From contig OX419757.1 of the NCBI GenBank assembly GCA_948567375.1, positions 2,666,001 to 2,730,000 on the forward strand: DNA of 64,000 bases, given 5' to 3'. The position numbers were made by a program, and so were the translations under genes. This document shows positions 45,261-57,959 of the stretch, one piece after another (the first letter of the stretch is position 1; each line of letters starts with the position of its first letter). The notes beneath the pieces are model-generated. The model was given only the letters and a program-made list of their open reading frames with translations. It ran no database searches and had not been told where the DNA came from. The DNA is from Lunularia cruciata. Its lineage: Eukaryota; Streptophyta; Marchantiopsida; Lunulariales; Lunulariaceae.

Positions 45261-47480
45261 TTGAACCACATCTTTGAGGGATTCATAATACTATAATGTA
45301 GTTGTTATTGAGTTATTACAAATTTACTCCAAAATTTGCCAAGAATAAGTATTGGTATGCACATGAGTTACTCCGACTTTTACTAGTATCTAAATATAAT
45401 CTTCTTTATCATATCAATATTTTTTGTTTCTCTTTATAATACTTATAGATCAATGTTGTGTAGGTGGCATACTACAACCTAAGATCACAAAATGGAACAA
45501 TCTATATGTTGTAGTTTGCCTTTTCTTAAGCAACATTATATGCTTAGCTAGCATTGTAATATTAGCATAAGATAATTGCATTTGAGTGAACTAGCTTTAC
45601 TAGAAGTAAAGCATCCTTATTTTCTTAGTTTGACAAAGAAGCTTTCTTCATATCTAACTTCTAATCAACTACATAAAGTATACCATATTAAACCAAGAGA
45701 GGTTTCAAAAGGCTATTAAAAATTTATTTTTTTATACCTTGACACCTTTTAAGACCCTTCTTCTCTAGAATAATGAAAAGTTTTTCAATGTTTCTTTACA
45801 CAGTAATAGAAAAAAAAATTCAAGGTACCTAATCAGTTATCAGCCTTATGAAGTTAGATCTATGTAGTTGTTCTTAGGGTTGTAGGATGTTTTGTTGCTA
45901 GTGTGACACCCTTTTTACGCCTCAAATTGTTAATATTTTCTTCCAATTTGCCACTTTATGCAATAGGTAGTATTATTAAAATTTATTCTTCTAGATGAAA
46001 AACCTTTTTTCTGTTGATAAAAGTTTCTTGTTCACTATCCTATTGATGTAGTTACATAATACTCATTTATAGGTTTCATTGTGGATTTTGTGGATTTACA
46101 TTCCTTTATGTATTGACTTGCTTAAGTTAGCTTGACTTCATTTAGCATCTATTTTTGCTTGCAAGTCTTGCTTCTATAAAAAATTTGGTTTGATCCTGGG
46201 TGGTTATAAACTAATTTTGTTATCATTCTCATACATATTAGTTTGGTTCAAGATGGAATAATTTCTCATACATTGATATATTTTAGAATAGCTTTCAAAT
46301 GTATCTTCTTGTTACTTACTTATCAGTTTTTCTTTGGTTTTAATTTTAGTTATTTTATTTGTTTCTACTCAAGAAAGCTTGCTTTCTCCCTTCCATATTG
46401 CATTTGTTATGGATTGCATTGACAAAGCTCATGTGATAGAGAATTGCTATGTTAATGTCTAATATTGTTCAACATATTGTTTGGAGTTGACATGAGGCAA
46501 GCAACATCTCAAATAAACCACATAAAAAATAATTTACATTCTACAAAGAACCAATTCACCAAGAACAATGTGTGCCAATATTTATATAGGATGTTGATAT
46601 TGAACCACACTACAAATTGAATTGCAATACTTGGGGCGTGATAACACAAGTTAAAAGAAGTATAAACAAGTGCTAAGTTTGGGTGTAGGTTGACTTTATC
46701 AATTTAAAATGCTCGGCCACCTTCTCCTATTGTTATGTGGTGGAGGAGCCAAGAGCTTAAACATTGATAGGAAAGAAGAATGAATTTACCAAAGGTTTTT
46801 AAATTGTTGTATGTAAGAGTGTATGTTGTAAAATGCATAGTGTTACTTTGATAACACACAACTATATAAGCAAAACAAAATTAACTTCAATCTTCTAATG
46901 AGAGATTGGAGTCCAAGTTAGGAGAATGGTAATGAGAAAAGTTGACCTTCACCATCAATATCAACAAGGCAAAGGCAAAAAGAGGAAATAGTAAGTTGTA
47001 TTGGCATTTCTTTTTATTATGCTTTTTTATTATACATTGGACACTATATGTACATCTAAAGGAGTGTTGGAAAACTATTATTGCTTTCTTTGCTGCTATT
47101 GCAACTTGTATTGCTTGCTCTTCTATTATTAGTTTTGAAAAAACTTGCTTTGTTGTTATTTTTATTATTGTTGCTTTGCTTTCGCTATAAATAGCTCACT
47201 CTTCTTATGGCATGTTATGCTATAACACTTTGTTGTTTATTCCTATTAGTGCATGCTTGCTATTATTTCTTGCAAAGTATGTGCTATATATTCTTATTGC
47301 TTGTGAAGTAAGTGATATTGTCACTTATTCTACTAGTCATACTATGGTGCTCACCTTTTTGCAAAAGTTGTTTTTTACTTGTTTTCTCTTTTTTCCATAA
47401 GGATATGGTAGAATGATTTCTTTTTCAAGAAATGAAATATCTTTATTAAGTTCTCTTTGGATTTATGTTGTACATGCAAA
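45261..47480. other. AT-rich stretch, no gene seen
   Basis: Hydrophobic ORFs at 46,942-47,190 and 47,212-47,400 arise from T-rich DNA and have no supporting features. No element motif is readable. Confidence 0.5.
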
Positions 47481-49261
47481 GGTACAAAGGGAAGAAGTAC
47501 AAAGATTTATGGTCATTAAAGGAATGATCCCAAAGAGGTCAAGTCCAAAGAATGGTTGAAGGCAAAGAACTTAAGTAAGAAGGTCCTTAAGACCTAAATA
47601 GTGTACACCAATTTGAATGTATCACCACCTAGACAAAGAACTGCACTCAAGGACCATTGGTGTCCACCCAAGACTTCATATGTATGGAGAGTGGCTGCTC
47701 ACCCATTGATTGAAAAACCTTGGCTACAAAATCAAGTGCACATTAAGCAATTTCACTTTCTATCAAGACTTTTCAGTCTCAATCCCAAGAACAAGCACAA
47801 ATCCTAGATCTTTGCAATCCATTGTAGTATGCAGTTTTTCACATTTAGTTCTTTATGCTCACAGAATTCCAATAGGAAACATGGTGTTTACTCTCAAACC
47901 TAGGAGAAAGATCCTTGAAGTTATTCTTTGTGCTCAAATAGTGAACAAGTAGGCAATCTATTGCAAGAGTAAGTTGGTCCAAACCAAGCATCTCGCCCTC
48001 TTGCTCCAAAATTGGGAACTTAGTGATGTTGAAATCATCCACAAGATGAGAAGTAGAGCAAAAGAGAGCATCAAGAGATCTTTGAGGGAACCTCTTTGCA
48101 TGGACAAAAGAGAATTGGAGGAATGTCCTTAGTTTGGATGCAACTCAAATTGGAGCCATGACTCTTGATGCCAAATTTGAGAGTTTATACAAGGAAGTAA
48201 ACAAAAAAATCAAAAATTCATTTAGCCAAAAGTGATCTACCAACAATTCCTAGAGGTTAGGCATTGACAAGGACCCAACCCAAAAGGGTGGTTGCAGAAG
48301 CAATAATGAAACTAGCCTAATGGTTGGAGGTGGACAGTGACAAGGGCCTGGCCCAAATTGAAGTTATGGAAGTGGCCATGAAACTATTTAGGCCAAGGAG
48401 AAAACACTCCATCAATAATATTCAGGCTATCTTCTTTGAGTATATTTACCAAAAGGCGGTGGTGAATTGGGCAAATATGTTCTTTTTGAAGAGAAGAGTA
48501 TGATCAAGGAGTTTGAAGAAGCTGGTAGAGCAACCTACCTAGCCGTGATTGCTATAAAATTATACATGGGGCTAAACTTGCTGACTAGGTAAGAAAGGAG
48601 GAAGTTCTTGAGCAATTATCACCCAAAAGGGTACTTCACCACACAACCCAAAGGAAGGTCAATCATTCAAAAATACCATGTTGCAAATCTAGAGCTCTAC
48701 TGCAAGAACCAAGAAGTTCATGCCAATAGATGAAGAGGAAATCACCATAGTCAAGAAGAAGAGCCAACAATCAAGATCTCAAAACCAACCAAGAGACCAA
48801 GAAACAACCTCCAACCTCTCAATCCCAACCAAGAAGCTGAAGCTCCCAAAGAATGGAAGAAGGCCAAGGAGCAATCCAAAACAGAAACCAAAAGGATAGT
48901 AGACTCTAAAGATGAAGAAGAAGACCTTTTAAGCCAAGAGAAGGAGAAGAAATTGCATAAGTATAAAGAGCTTTGGTGATGGATGGTCTGAATTTCATCT
49001 TCAAGTTGGTGGGACTAGTGTTTAAACTAATGGAGATGACCTTGCCTCAATATCAAGAGTCTTATGCAAATGTCCTCAATATCAAGAGTCTTATGCAAAT
49101 GTCACCAAATACATTTCCTTGTCAAAGAATAGACATACAGGTAAATGAGAGCAGAAGCCGTTCGGGGAACGGGTTATCTAGAACTCATGAAGTGTACAAG
49201 TGCACATATTTGTACCCATGAATGACAGTGCTAGTGTAGTATGAAAGCTTTAGTACAAAAT

Positions 49262-49430
49262 GCATCGAAAATAACCTGCAGCAAAAGTATAGGTGTAAAA
49301 AAGTAACCTGTAGCAAAGGCATAAGTGCAAGAAATTGAGAACATAGAACTGCTAATGGACAATAATGAACTTGAAATCGTGAGCAGCAACGCCAACGTTG
49401 AAATCGAGAGCAGCAAGGCCAACGCGAGCG
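49262..49430. repeat. Two short tandem repeats (period about 32 and 27 bp)
   Basis: AACCTG(C/T)AGCAAA recurs about 32 bp apart (49,273 and 49,305). TTGAAATCG(T/A)GAGCAGCAA recurs 27 bp apart (49,371 and 49,398). They lie in a segment of less AT-rich DNA inside the Lys/Glu remnant. Confidence 0.75.
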
Positions 49431-49623
49431 TGGGTTAGAGAGCTGGATGTAAGAGAGCTTGATAGTAGCAAGCATTTCGCGACTATTGCAGCAGAAACGG
49501 GTAGAAATGTAAGAGTGTAACTATAGCAAAGCGTAAGAGGACAGGATAAAGTATATCACTCCCAGTGCTATGGACACTGGAGTCCGGATACGCTAAACAA
49601 ACACTGGAGTCCGGATACACATG

Positions 49624-49629
<6 letters not shown>

Positions 49630-49673
<44 letters not shown>
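49630..49673. repeat. (TA)n microsatellite
   Basis: About 21 uninterrupted AT dinucleotides. Just before it, ACACTGGAGTCCGGATAC occurs twice (49,573 and 49,600). Confidence 0.95.
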
Positions 49674-49678
<5 letters not shown>

Positions 49679-50476
49679 AAAGCAAAGTAGGACAATGGAA
49701 GGAATATGTGGAGAAAATCTTTAATTAATACAAGGAAGAGTGTAGGAAGGTGAATGCACTCATGCAAGAGAACGACATAGTAAAGTGACAAAAGACTTAT
49801 CTTGCTACATATAAGAGCCCAACTTAAAAAAAACATTTAGAAGCTGTATGGAGAAATGAGAGCTTTTAGGCTTGAACACAAGCAAAAGCAACAAGGGTTC
49901 AAAGAGTAGCTCAAGGCAAGAGACAGAGAAGTGGTTAGCATTTGGGGAGAGTTAGAAACCACCAAAATAAGAGTGGTCACCTTGGAAGTGCATTTGGCCA
50001 AGTAGAGGAAAGAGTTGGCCATCCAATTGGAAATTCTAGCCCAAGAACTTATGAAGGAGAAGGAAGAAAGAGCAATAGATCAATTTAAGAAAGAGCAATA
50101 GATCAATTTAAAATGATGGAAGTAGTGACTAAGGAAGTTTCAACCATTAACAACAACAAAGAAGAAACAAAGGCAAAGTACCTCTAAAAGATCAAAGAAG
50201 TTAAAGGTCAGTTGGTTCTGATGCTGGAGGATGAAAGTCAACATAAGATGACAAAGATGGAGTTATAGGTCCAAAAGCGAGAAGAAAAGATGGACAAATT
50301 AGTAGTTAGACTTTGGGAGCATGTAGACATGAAGTTCAGTGAATCCTAAGATGTCTTAGGCTTGGAAATTGTAGACTATAAGAAGAGGAAAAAACTCTTG
50401 ATTAGGATTTGTAGGGAAAATAGTTCTTTGCAATAGTACCCAAGGCTGAAGATCTTTGCAGAAAGTTTTTCATAGT

Positions 50477-52045
50477 TGTAGACATTCTTTTAGTTTTAGG
50501 ACCTTTGTAGATGTAACCTTAAGAGTTGTAATACCAAGAGCTAGCCATATGATCTAGATGTGAAATTTGGTTTGGTAACATCTAGAATGGTGTTATACAT
50601 GATGGTCAAAATAGATAGAAGTATCACAAAAAGAGTACTTTTACTAATAGAGCAGAAACTGAAATAGACTTGAGAACCTTAGAACCAATAGCTAGACATA
50701 TGATTTAAAGGTGAGAATTTGTTTGGTAACATCTAGAAGGATGTTAAACATGATGGACTAAACAGATCAGAAATAGGTATCACCAAAAGTGGACTTCTAC
50801 TAATAGAGTAGGAACTGAAATATGCCTGAAATCTTTGAAGGCAATTTAGGAGGCCTAAACGGATGAATTAGACCTCAAAAATGTGCACACTCCCCCCAAC
50901 AAAGGAAAGGCTTGCCTTACCTCCCCCATAACTTGTCTTGCCGAGAGCTTTCCAACAGTAACTTACTCATGTGATTCTGAAACTCCTACAAGAAGATTCC
51001 CTAAAAGATTCCCTCCGGTCAAAGCTTGTTTGACCAACCAGATAGGACCTAAACCAACTTGTCACCCATCCAAGTAAGTAATCCAAGGGTGGAGCTTGCT
51101 GACATGTCATCTATCTGTGTTCCTAATCCTATGGTGGAGCTTCCTTGGAAGAGATCCTCTTTGTCTATATAATAAAGAGAAGGTGCTCCTTTGGGGCACC
51201 AAATGTTGAGTGTGTAAATTTTTTTCTCTCTCTTCTCTTGGCCTTGGAGTATTATAAGAGCAGGAAATCCAAAGATTCAAAATTGCAATTTGCTTTTGGT
51301 GAAGAAGTAATACATTCTTTGATACATGTATGTTAACCTACATGTAAGAAGGATATGATACAACAAAAAGATAGGATAATCAATGTGCAATGACAAGAGC
51401 CAAGATCTTTGGATTCCCTCAATCATTAGATTTCTTGACCTTTGAGTAGGAAGAAACTATTCAAGGCTTCAACCAATTGTAGATATTTTCATTCAGTGAT
51501 TTGACTTGAATATGAATAAAGCAAAAGAGCCAAAAGCTCTTTTTTGCTTTTGCTCATTTTGAGTATTGATGCATAACTTTACTGAGTTATTTTGAAGAAA
51601 CTTCATAATAGGAACCTAAGTGACTGAGTGAGAGTGATTACTTGTACTTGTGACTAGGGTCTGGGATCCTTGAGAGTTCCAAAAGAGCAAAGCAATACCT
51701 TGATGGATCAGAAATAAACTGTAGTGTTGAATAGTACCACAAGAGAAAAGACAAAGAATTGAACCAATGCAAAGAGCCTTTGAAGTTGTGCCTTTTGGAA
51801 AGGGTAGTACATATTCTTTGGAGTTGAGGTCTTCTAGTGAAGTAGCCTTTTGGGGTTGATTGAATCATCACCTTCATGAAATACTTGGAATTTATTCTTA
51901 GTGAAAATGATCTTCTTAGTTTCCCATTTGCCATAGTGTGCCATAAGAAGTCGCACTACTCTCTTTTGGGAGTAGTTTGTACCCAAAAGGTTAAATATGT
52001 AACAATAAAGAACTGCGAATTGTGACACTTCTTTGTATCTATCAA
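50477..52045 (+). repeat. LTR-like repeat of the Lys/Glu-ORF family, copy 3
   Basis: The first part (50,477-51,201) matches the insertion at 15,264-15,792. The last part (about 51,690-52,045) matches the repeat split by Gypsy-2 at 37,960-38,257 plus 45,133-45,260. A TATA-like CTATATAATAAAG lies at 51,168. The end CTTTGTATCTATCA is followed by a weak tRNA-Met-like TGGTATAAATG at 52,050. Whether this is one LTR of about 1.57 kb or two adjoining repeats cannot be settled by eye. Confidence 0.5.
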
Positions 52046-52199
52046 AAGTGGTATAAATGTGGAAGTTTTTAAATTGAAGATTTGAGTTGGATACCATAAT
52101 TGAACTGTTGCAACTTCAGGTGGTAACCAGAAGATAGCATTACATAACTCCAATATTCTTCATAAGGCCATCAAGATAGCGGATACAATACTTGTTTGG

Positions 52200-54950
52200 G
52201 TGAGCATATGGAATAAGTACGAATACTTGTGTACGGTGTAAGAGTACACCATAACAACTATATCACTAAAAGATAGTAATAGATTTTCTCCGATGGCCCT
52301 TAATTAAGACCGGTACTCTATCGGGTAAATGTTTAAGTCGGAGCAGTCCATATTATTAAAACTCGACAAATGCTTGTTTTCTTTAACCGGATAGTAGAAC
52401 GTAGTCAGACCAACAATTCAATGGTTAGTTAAACTAATCAAAGCTTTTCCCCTAAATAACCCCTAAATGTATCCACCTTATATATTCACCACCTTTACAT
52501 ATAGTACACCTATAAACCTCTAGCCTTCTTTCACATTGTTTCCCTTAACAGATCCTATCCTCCCATTAGTCTCACTAGTATCACAATCTTTGAAGAGATT
52601 CAATTCTTTCTTTTCCCAATACCTGATGTTGTCGAGGTTGTGTTGTGTTCAAAACTTGTATCCTCAACATTCCCTTGCCTCATCGTAATCTGGTTTTCTT
52701 CCCGAGAATCACCCAATGCTAATTTGGACCGTAATCACAACCGCTCTCAAAACCTAACAATCTGAAATTGCGGTGAAAATTCAACGTATTACTAGGTTCT
52801 CTGTATTTTCCCATGAACCAGGATATTTGAAAACAGACAGAAATGTTCCCCCTTTACAGTCAAACACTTAAAAGAGCAAAGTATACTGCTCGAGAATTTC
52901 GATGCCGTCACGGACTCACGAGGGCACGTCGGCCCAAGGGTATTGTTAAGTGTTTATGCCAACTTCGCGTCGTGAAGTCGAAGTGCTCACTTCGGGGTAC
53001 TGTTAAATCTAAAACGGAGCAAGCATCGTACCCGAGCACGGTGGAGTGATATGATGCTGTGCAAACTGTTTGGACATCCAGCAGGTGAAACTTCAGTCAT
53101 AACTTGCATTTCCTAGTAAACTCAATCGTTCAAAGATACGTGTCGTTCTTTCTCTTCAGCTCTTACAAAGGCTCATATGCTCGAGGTGTCAGAATGTTAC
53201 AGATCTTCGTACCAGTTCACTTCACATTTCTGAATCTGGTACGTGGGTATCGGAAAGAGGAGAATACAGATTTTGTAGAAACGAATGTTATGTACGTCAT
53301 GAACTCAACATCGATCTTGATGAAATAATAAATAAGATAAAACATTCTGAACATGTATCTGTTCGGTTTTGCGATATGTTGCATGACATTCCATCCAGTA
53401 ACGTAAGCTGCAAAGCCGGAAATATTCAGGGATGGAACTTACGACCAAACTTGCTGTTATCAAACCCCCAAATTGGCCAAAACTACACTATCGCCACTTG
53501 ATCGAGTCATCTACAGTAGTCGCAAAATGACATAAAGTGACTCATCCAATGGATAAGTTCAGTACTCTTGTTTAGCTTAAAGCTATTCTGTTCTTATTGG
53601 TGTATAATTTTTTCTTTTACTGTTTTTAAATTTTGAGTATGTTCGGCGATAGTGTGATCCAAGGAAAGCAGGTCGTCAACTCGCACGTACTTGGGAGGAA
53701 ATCTCACGAGGTAGAAGCAACATAAGTTGCTCGTGATAAGCATCTGTTGCTTTCTCTTTCAGAGTGAGAGCATAAGACAACAAAAGAGACCCTCGGGACG
53801 ACTCTTCAACGGCGGAGTCTTCGATGGTTGTCTTGGGAAGTTCGTTTTACAACTAGTACGTGGACAATTCAGTAGTGACATTGGGAGAAGCCGTGCATCA
53901 TGTATTCATCTCACAACATTGGTTTGGGCATGAGTAACAGAAAAGAGATGACAAGAACACTGCCGTCGGCTTTCTAAAAAATCAAAAGGTCTATTTGCCT
54001 TCCATGGAAAGCGTCGCCGTTCTGACTCACATGTGGCTTCACACAGAAACCACCTGATTGGGAACAAAAAGTGTAGGGAAGACGTCTTGGGATAGGAAAG
54101 AGATGAGGAGTGCCCGGGGATTGTCCAACAAGAAATCATCGACTGAGTTTTGCACTCAAAAAAGTTGAGGTCGCGTCACCTTTGCCGCAGTCCTGGGCGC
54201 CAGGGTGCGGTTAAAGCGTAAGTGTGTCCACAATGAAGACTCAACTTGAGAAACAAACTCTTCTTTCCTGCAGGAAGATCAGGTTGTAGTCAGCTTTAAA
54301 CCATACTGCACAGCTAAAAGATATCGATTCTTCTGACGGATTATCTCGAGATGACTAACTTTGCACATCAAATCTTCGATATTTGATATGGTTGATAAGA
54401 TACTCAAACTTAGGCTCAGAAGCGCTCATATTCGTACGATACTTTTAACCAGGTACACTAAGTCCATACATATCAGGAAGAGAAATTTAGTAGTGTGTTT
54501 CTACAGTATGTCTGTTATCAAAAGACTTTCGATAGTCTGTAATAGAATATAAGCTTGGTGACAGTCCTTACTCCTTTCCGGATCAGCATTACTCAATCCA
54601 CGTGAAGCGGATGACAAGCTACAGATAGGGAAATTTCTTTGTCTTTTGACACAATTCCTTGTACTTGTTGTACAACACTGTCCTGAGGTCCCCACATGAA
54701 AATCATTTGCCTCCGTTCCGAAGGTCTGTTAGGGAAAGTGATCTGGATGCCCTATGCGCGAAACTAGCGCGCTAAATTCTCCGGAATTTCATCTCCCACA
54801 TCTGCATTTTCCAGAAATTGAGAGAGAAGTGTGTGTCTGTCGCTTGCTAGTTGTTGGATGCCAGTGCTATGCATGGGTTAGTTAGTGTGTCGTGTGAATC
54901 GTGGAAATTGTACGATAAAAATGTTGTTGGAAACTGTAGTGTTATAAAAG
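52200..54950. other. Less AT-rich DNA, no supported gene
   Basis: Open runs reach 77 codons at most (for example 52,843-53,049, basic, no known motif). There is no convincing chain of exons. The composition resembles the gene island at 20-32 kb, so regulatory sequence or a noncoding gene is possible but not shown. Confidence 0.5.
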
Positions 54951-56070
54951 ATGCATATCTTATAACTCGTATAGTCTGTAAAAATATCGAGATTGTTTTG
55001 AGGTTTAATCTTCTCTTTTAAATCTCATGAATATGGAAGAAGATTTAGATGAGAGAAATTATAATTTATAAAAAATTTCAAGAAAAAGCTGAAACACAAT
55101 GGTAAGATACATGTTGAGAAGATATATCTTTGATTACAATATTTTATCCATAGGAAACAAGTAAAGAAACCTCCTTGCATCATTAGTGCGTCGTGCGGCG
55201 TAATATAGTCCTTTTTTCTCACATCTAAGTTTTAAAATTTTCCAATATACTGGACGAAAGACTAGATCATGAAAAAAATTGTTTACTTTCAATCTAACTT
55301 TTATTACGTAATATTATATAGCGGGGAATATCTGATTCCTTCAAAAGTAACCAAACAATTTTGATATGGATGGTAGAACAGCGAATTCTTATGTCTACAA
55401 GATATCATTCTTAAATTTATTATATGTTTGTGTATACTATCACATGCAGCATAATATTTATTAGCTGTATACGTAATAACTAAAAATTACTCGATTTTTA
55501 CTAGAACGAAAGTTTTATACTTTAAGTTTTAACACGTCAATGGTTAGACCATAGCTTTATCACTTGTAGTAATTATGTTATCTATACACTTGGAGAGATT
55601 ATTTAGGAACCTGAAACTTGAAATTAAAACCTAACTTCCACTTCCATGTCTAACATTCAAGAATTCTTATCGCTCTTCTATTTAGCATATTTTATATACT
55701 TTTTCTAGAATAAAATATTCTATATACTTTTCACTGAATAAAAATAAATTTTATTAGTGGCTAATCGACAGGTACATATTGCACCTAACAATAAAATATA
55801 GGAAGAGATTTATGTCCTGCAACATACAATGACTTTCAAAAGTTACAATTTATCTTGGATTAAGCATTTAAAGCTCCCAATGAGGTATATTTAGCAAAAA
55901 ATTATGAATTTATATTATTAAATTTAAAATATAGATCATTCCATATAAAAATAAATAATGTTTTTTATTTTATTTTATTTGGAGCTTTGGAAATTTTATA
56001 ATTTTTTAGAAAATATAGGGTAAATTACCTTACATTAAAATTTAATTAAACTTTAGTATAGTGTCAAAAT
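54951..56070. other. Very AT-rich stretch, no gene seen
   Basis: Poly-A/T-rich DNA without ORFs or recognised repeats. Confidence 0.6.
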
Positions 56071-56079
56071 TCTCCAAAA

Positions 56080-57325
56080 TTCTCTAACCTTGTCTCTGCA
56101 ATATACATCCAAATGACATCATTGATATCTCTACCAATCTCATGTGGAGAGTAAAGCTTACTTTTATTTTTTGGTTGTTAATAGGCCAATCTTGGAGATG
56201 TATGTGATCGAGGCAGATGAAAGATCTTTTTCTCTCTAGGTGCTATTATGGTAGATTATAGATGGTTTATCCACACATGCATTAGATAGCTTTCCATCAT
56301 TTGCCTCCTTACCTCTTGATTTAACTAGAGTTTTGCAATCTCCCTAATGGATCAACAATTTCAATAAGTATGATATTCTCTCTTAGTTGACTCATCCATT
56401 CCACATGCTACTAGTGCACATAGGTGGTTTTGCTCTAGCAAGGGTGCAGGTTCTTGGATCCTTGCTTGACATATATTAGGGCATTCAAACTCACACTATC
56501 TACTTTCTTTACAATGATTAGATTCTACTTAGGTTTGGTCCACCTATCTTCATCTTAAATACTCATTTGAGTGTGGTTCTACACTAGATGCAACATGGAT
56601 CCATATGACTTTGTGCCCTTTTGGAGTAGAGAGTATAGCTACCCATGATGCATCATAGATATAATGTATGCAATGGAACATGAAAGTGTGTATTTCACTT
56701 GAGAGAGTGTTAATGTACTTCATAGGCAACACAAGTTAGGGGAGACTAATGTTTGATTTGAGACGATCAGATAATAGCAGATGTGGTGGTTACAAATCCC
56801 ACACATAGGCAGTTTCAAAAGGTTGATCACTTATCCTCTTGGGTGGGCAGGAAGTAGAGTGGCAGCAGCTAAGGTCTCAAAGTATAGGGGTATGCAGCAA
56901 GATCACATTTTTGTTCCTCTAGACTTGGAATTATATGGAACGATGGATACTGCATTTGACACATCTGACATGGAGTGCACAAAATTCTATCATAGAACGC
57001 ATCAAGGGTATCACTCTCACTTTCTTACTTCATATCATACTTTAGACATCATGTGTCCACTAATATATAGAGAATAATGATTGGTGCAATTCAAAAGAGA
57101 GCAATCATATTAGGTGACACTTCTTCATATACTCCAATAATACGTAGATCATACTATTTTTGTAGCTCAAATATTTTAGATATTATAGAACAAATTTCTC
57201 ACAACTAAAATAGTGGAACTTAACCACATTTTACCTCAAGTGTTTTTATCCTCATTCAGCTTGATGAGGTCTTCCCATCTTCTTATTATTTTCCGTGGTC
57301 GCACTTTTCTCTCTGTTTGCTTCAT
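56080..57325 (+). mobile_element. LINE-like reverse-transcriptase element, copy A, 5'-truncated
   Basis: It aligns along its length with the inverted copy B (57,960-59,270). Conserved amino acids in both copies show a shared coding past. A zinc-binding-like motif reads ECGSTLDATWIHM, then C, G and IATH (56,570-56,665). Then come VSKYRGMQQ, FVPL-x-LELYG, HKGYHSH-like and RRAI-x-LGD-x-SS (56,875-57,120). This is the arrangement found after the RT domain in some eukaryotic non-LTR-type reverse transcriptases (C-x-x-G-x4-D...H...C, followed by a K-x-x-K-Y nuclease-like region). The RT core itself is not present. Stops and frameshifts are many. Confidence 0.6.
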
Positions 57326-57442
57326 AGGTAAAACTTATATCCATTCTATCATTTGTGTTGTCTAGTAGACCATCTTGTGTTAATCATCTAGATGTTGCAC
57401 TAATTAAACAAAAATTTCTCAAACCAGTGATGCCAAATTAAA

Positions 57443-57676
57443 TATAGTCTAAGGACATTACTATTAAGAACTAAAAATTCAAGACAGTTAAATTATAGTG
57501 TAAAAGCATCACATAGGGATATAGTCTAAGGACATTCATGTTAAGAACTAAAAATTCAAGACAATTAAGTTTATAGTGTGAAAACATCACACAGTGATAT
57601 AGTCTAAGGACATTCATATTAAGAACTAAAAATTCAAGGCAATTGATTCTATAATGTAAAAGCATCACATGGGGAT
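57443..57676. repeat. Triple tandem repeat, period 77-78 bp
   Basis: Units start at 57,443, 57,520 and 57,598 with TATAGTCTAAGGACATT, followed by AAGAACTAAAAATTCAAG and GTAAAAGCATCACA. The array sits between the two tail-to-tail LINE-like copies. Confidence 0.95.
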
Positions 57677-57959
57677 AGGGACTTAACCAAGCCCCAAAGT
57701 ATTATGTGATCCGACATCCAATATAGCATGCATGAGCAATAGTTTGGGTGGAATGAGTTCGATGTGTGCAATCAATGTTCTTGTATTTCAAATGGTCATG
57801 TTTGTGAAATCCATTGGGACTTAGGATTGATGTGCACTGTCAAGGGGTTCAGTTAAATCTTGATGCTAACTTGGGAGTCAGCTAAGTTGAATGCCAAATA
57901 TGGAGGTAAGTTAAGTCTATCTCTGACCGGTTCCATGAATAGACATGACATATTGTATT

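Larger units (their letters stand above)
47500..50420 (+). pseudogene. Lys/Glu-rich gag-like coding remnant, copy 3
   Basis: Broken frames rich in Lys, Glu and Gln run up to the LTR-like sequence at 50,477. Around 49,860-50,340 the sequence would give long coiled-coil-like helices (for example EEKMDKLVVRLWEHVDMKF). About 49,150-49,680 has a different composition and probably is an insertion. Two tandem duplications disturb the frame: 29 bp at 49,045-49,102, and about 22-24 bp near 50,066-50,112. Confidence 0.4.

Noticed and set aside
46942-47400. Two hydrophobic ORFs resembling membrane proteins
   Set aside because: They come from T-rich DNA, where Phe, Leu and Ile codons are expected; no start context or conserved feature.
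52843-53049. Basic 68-codon ORF
   Set aside because: No known motif and no linked exon, although it lies in gene-like composition.
57443-57676. CRISPR-like array
   Set aside because: Units are contiguous with no unique spacers, only three are present, and the DNA is eukaryotic.
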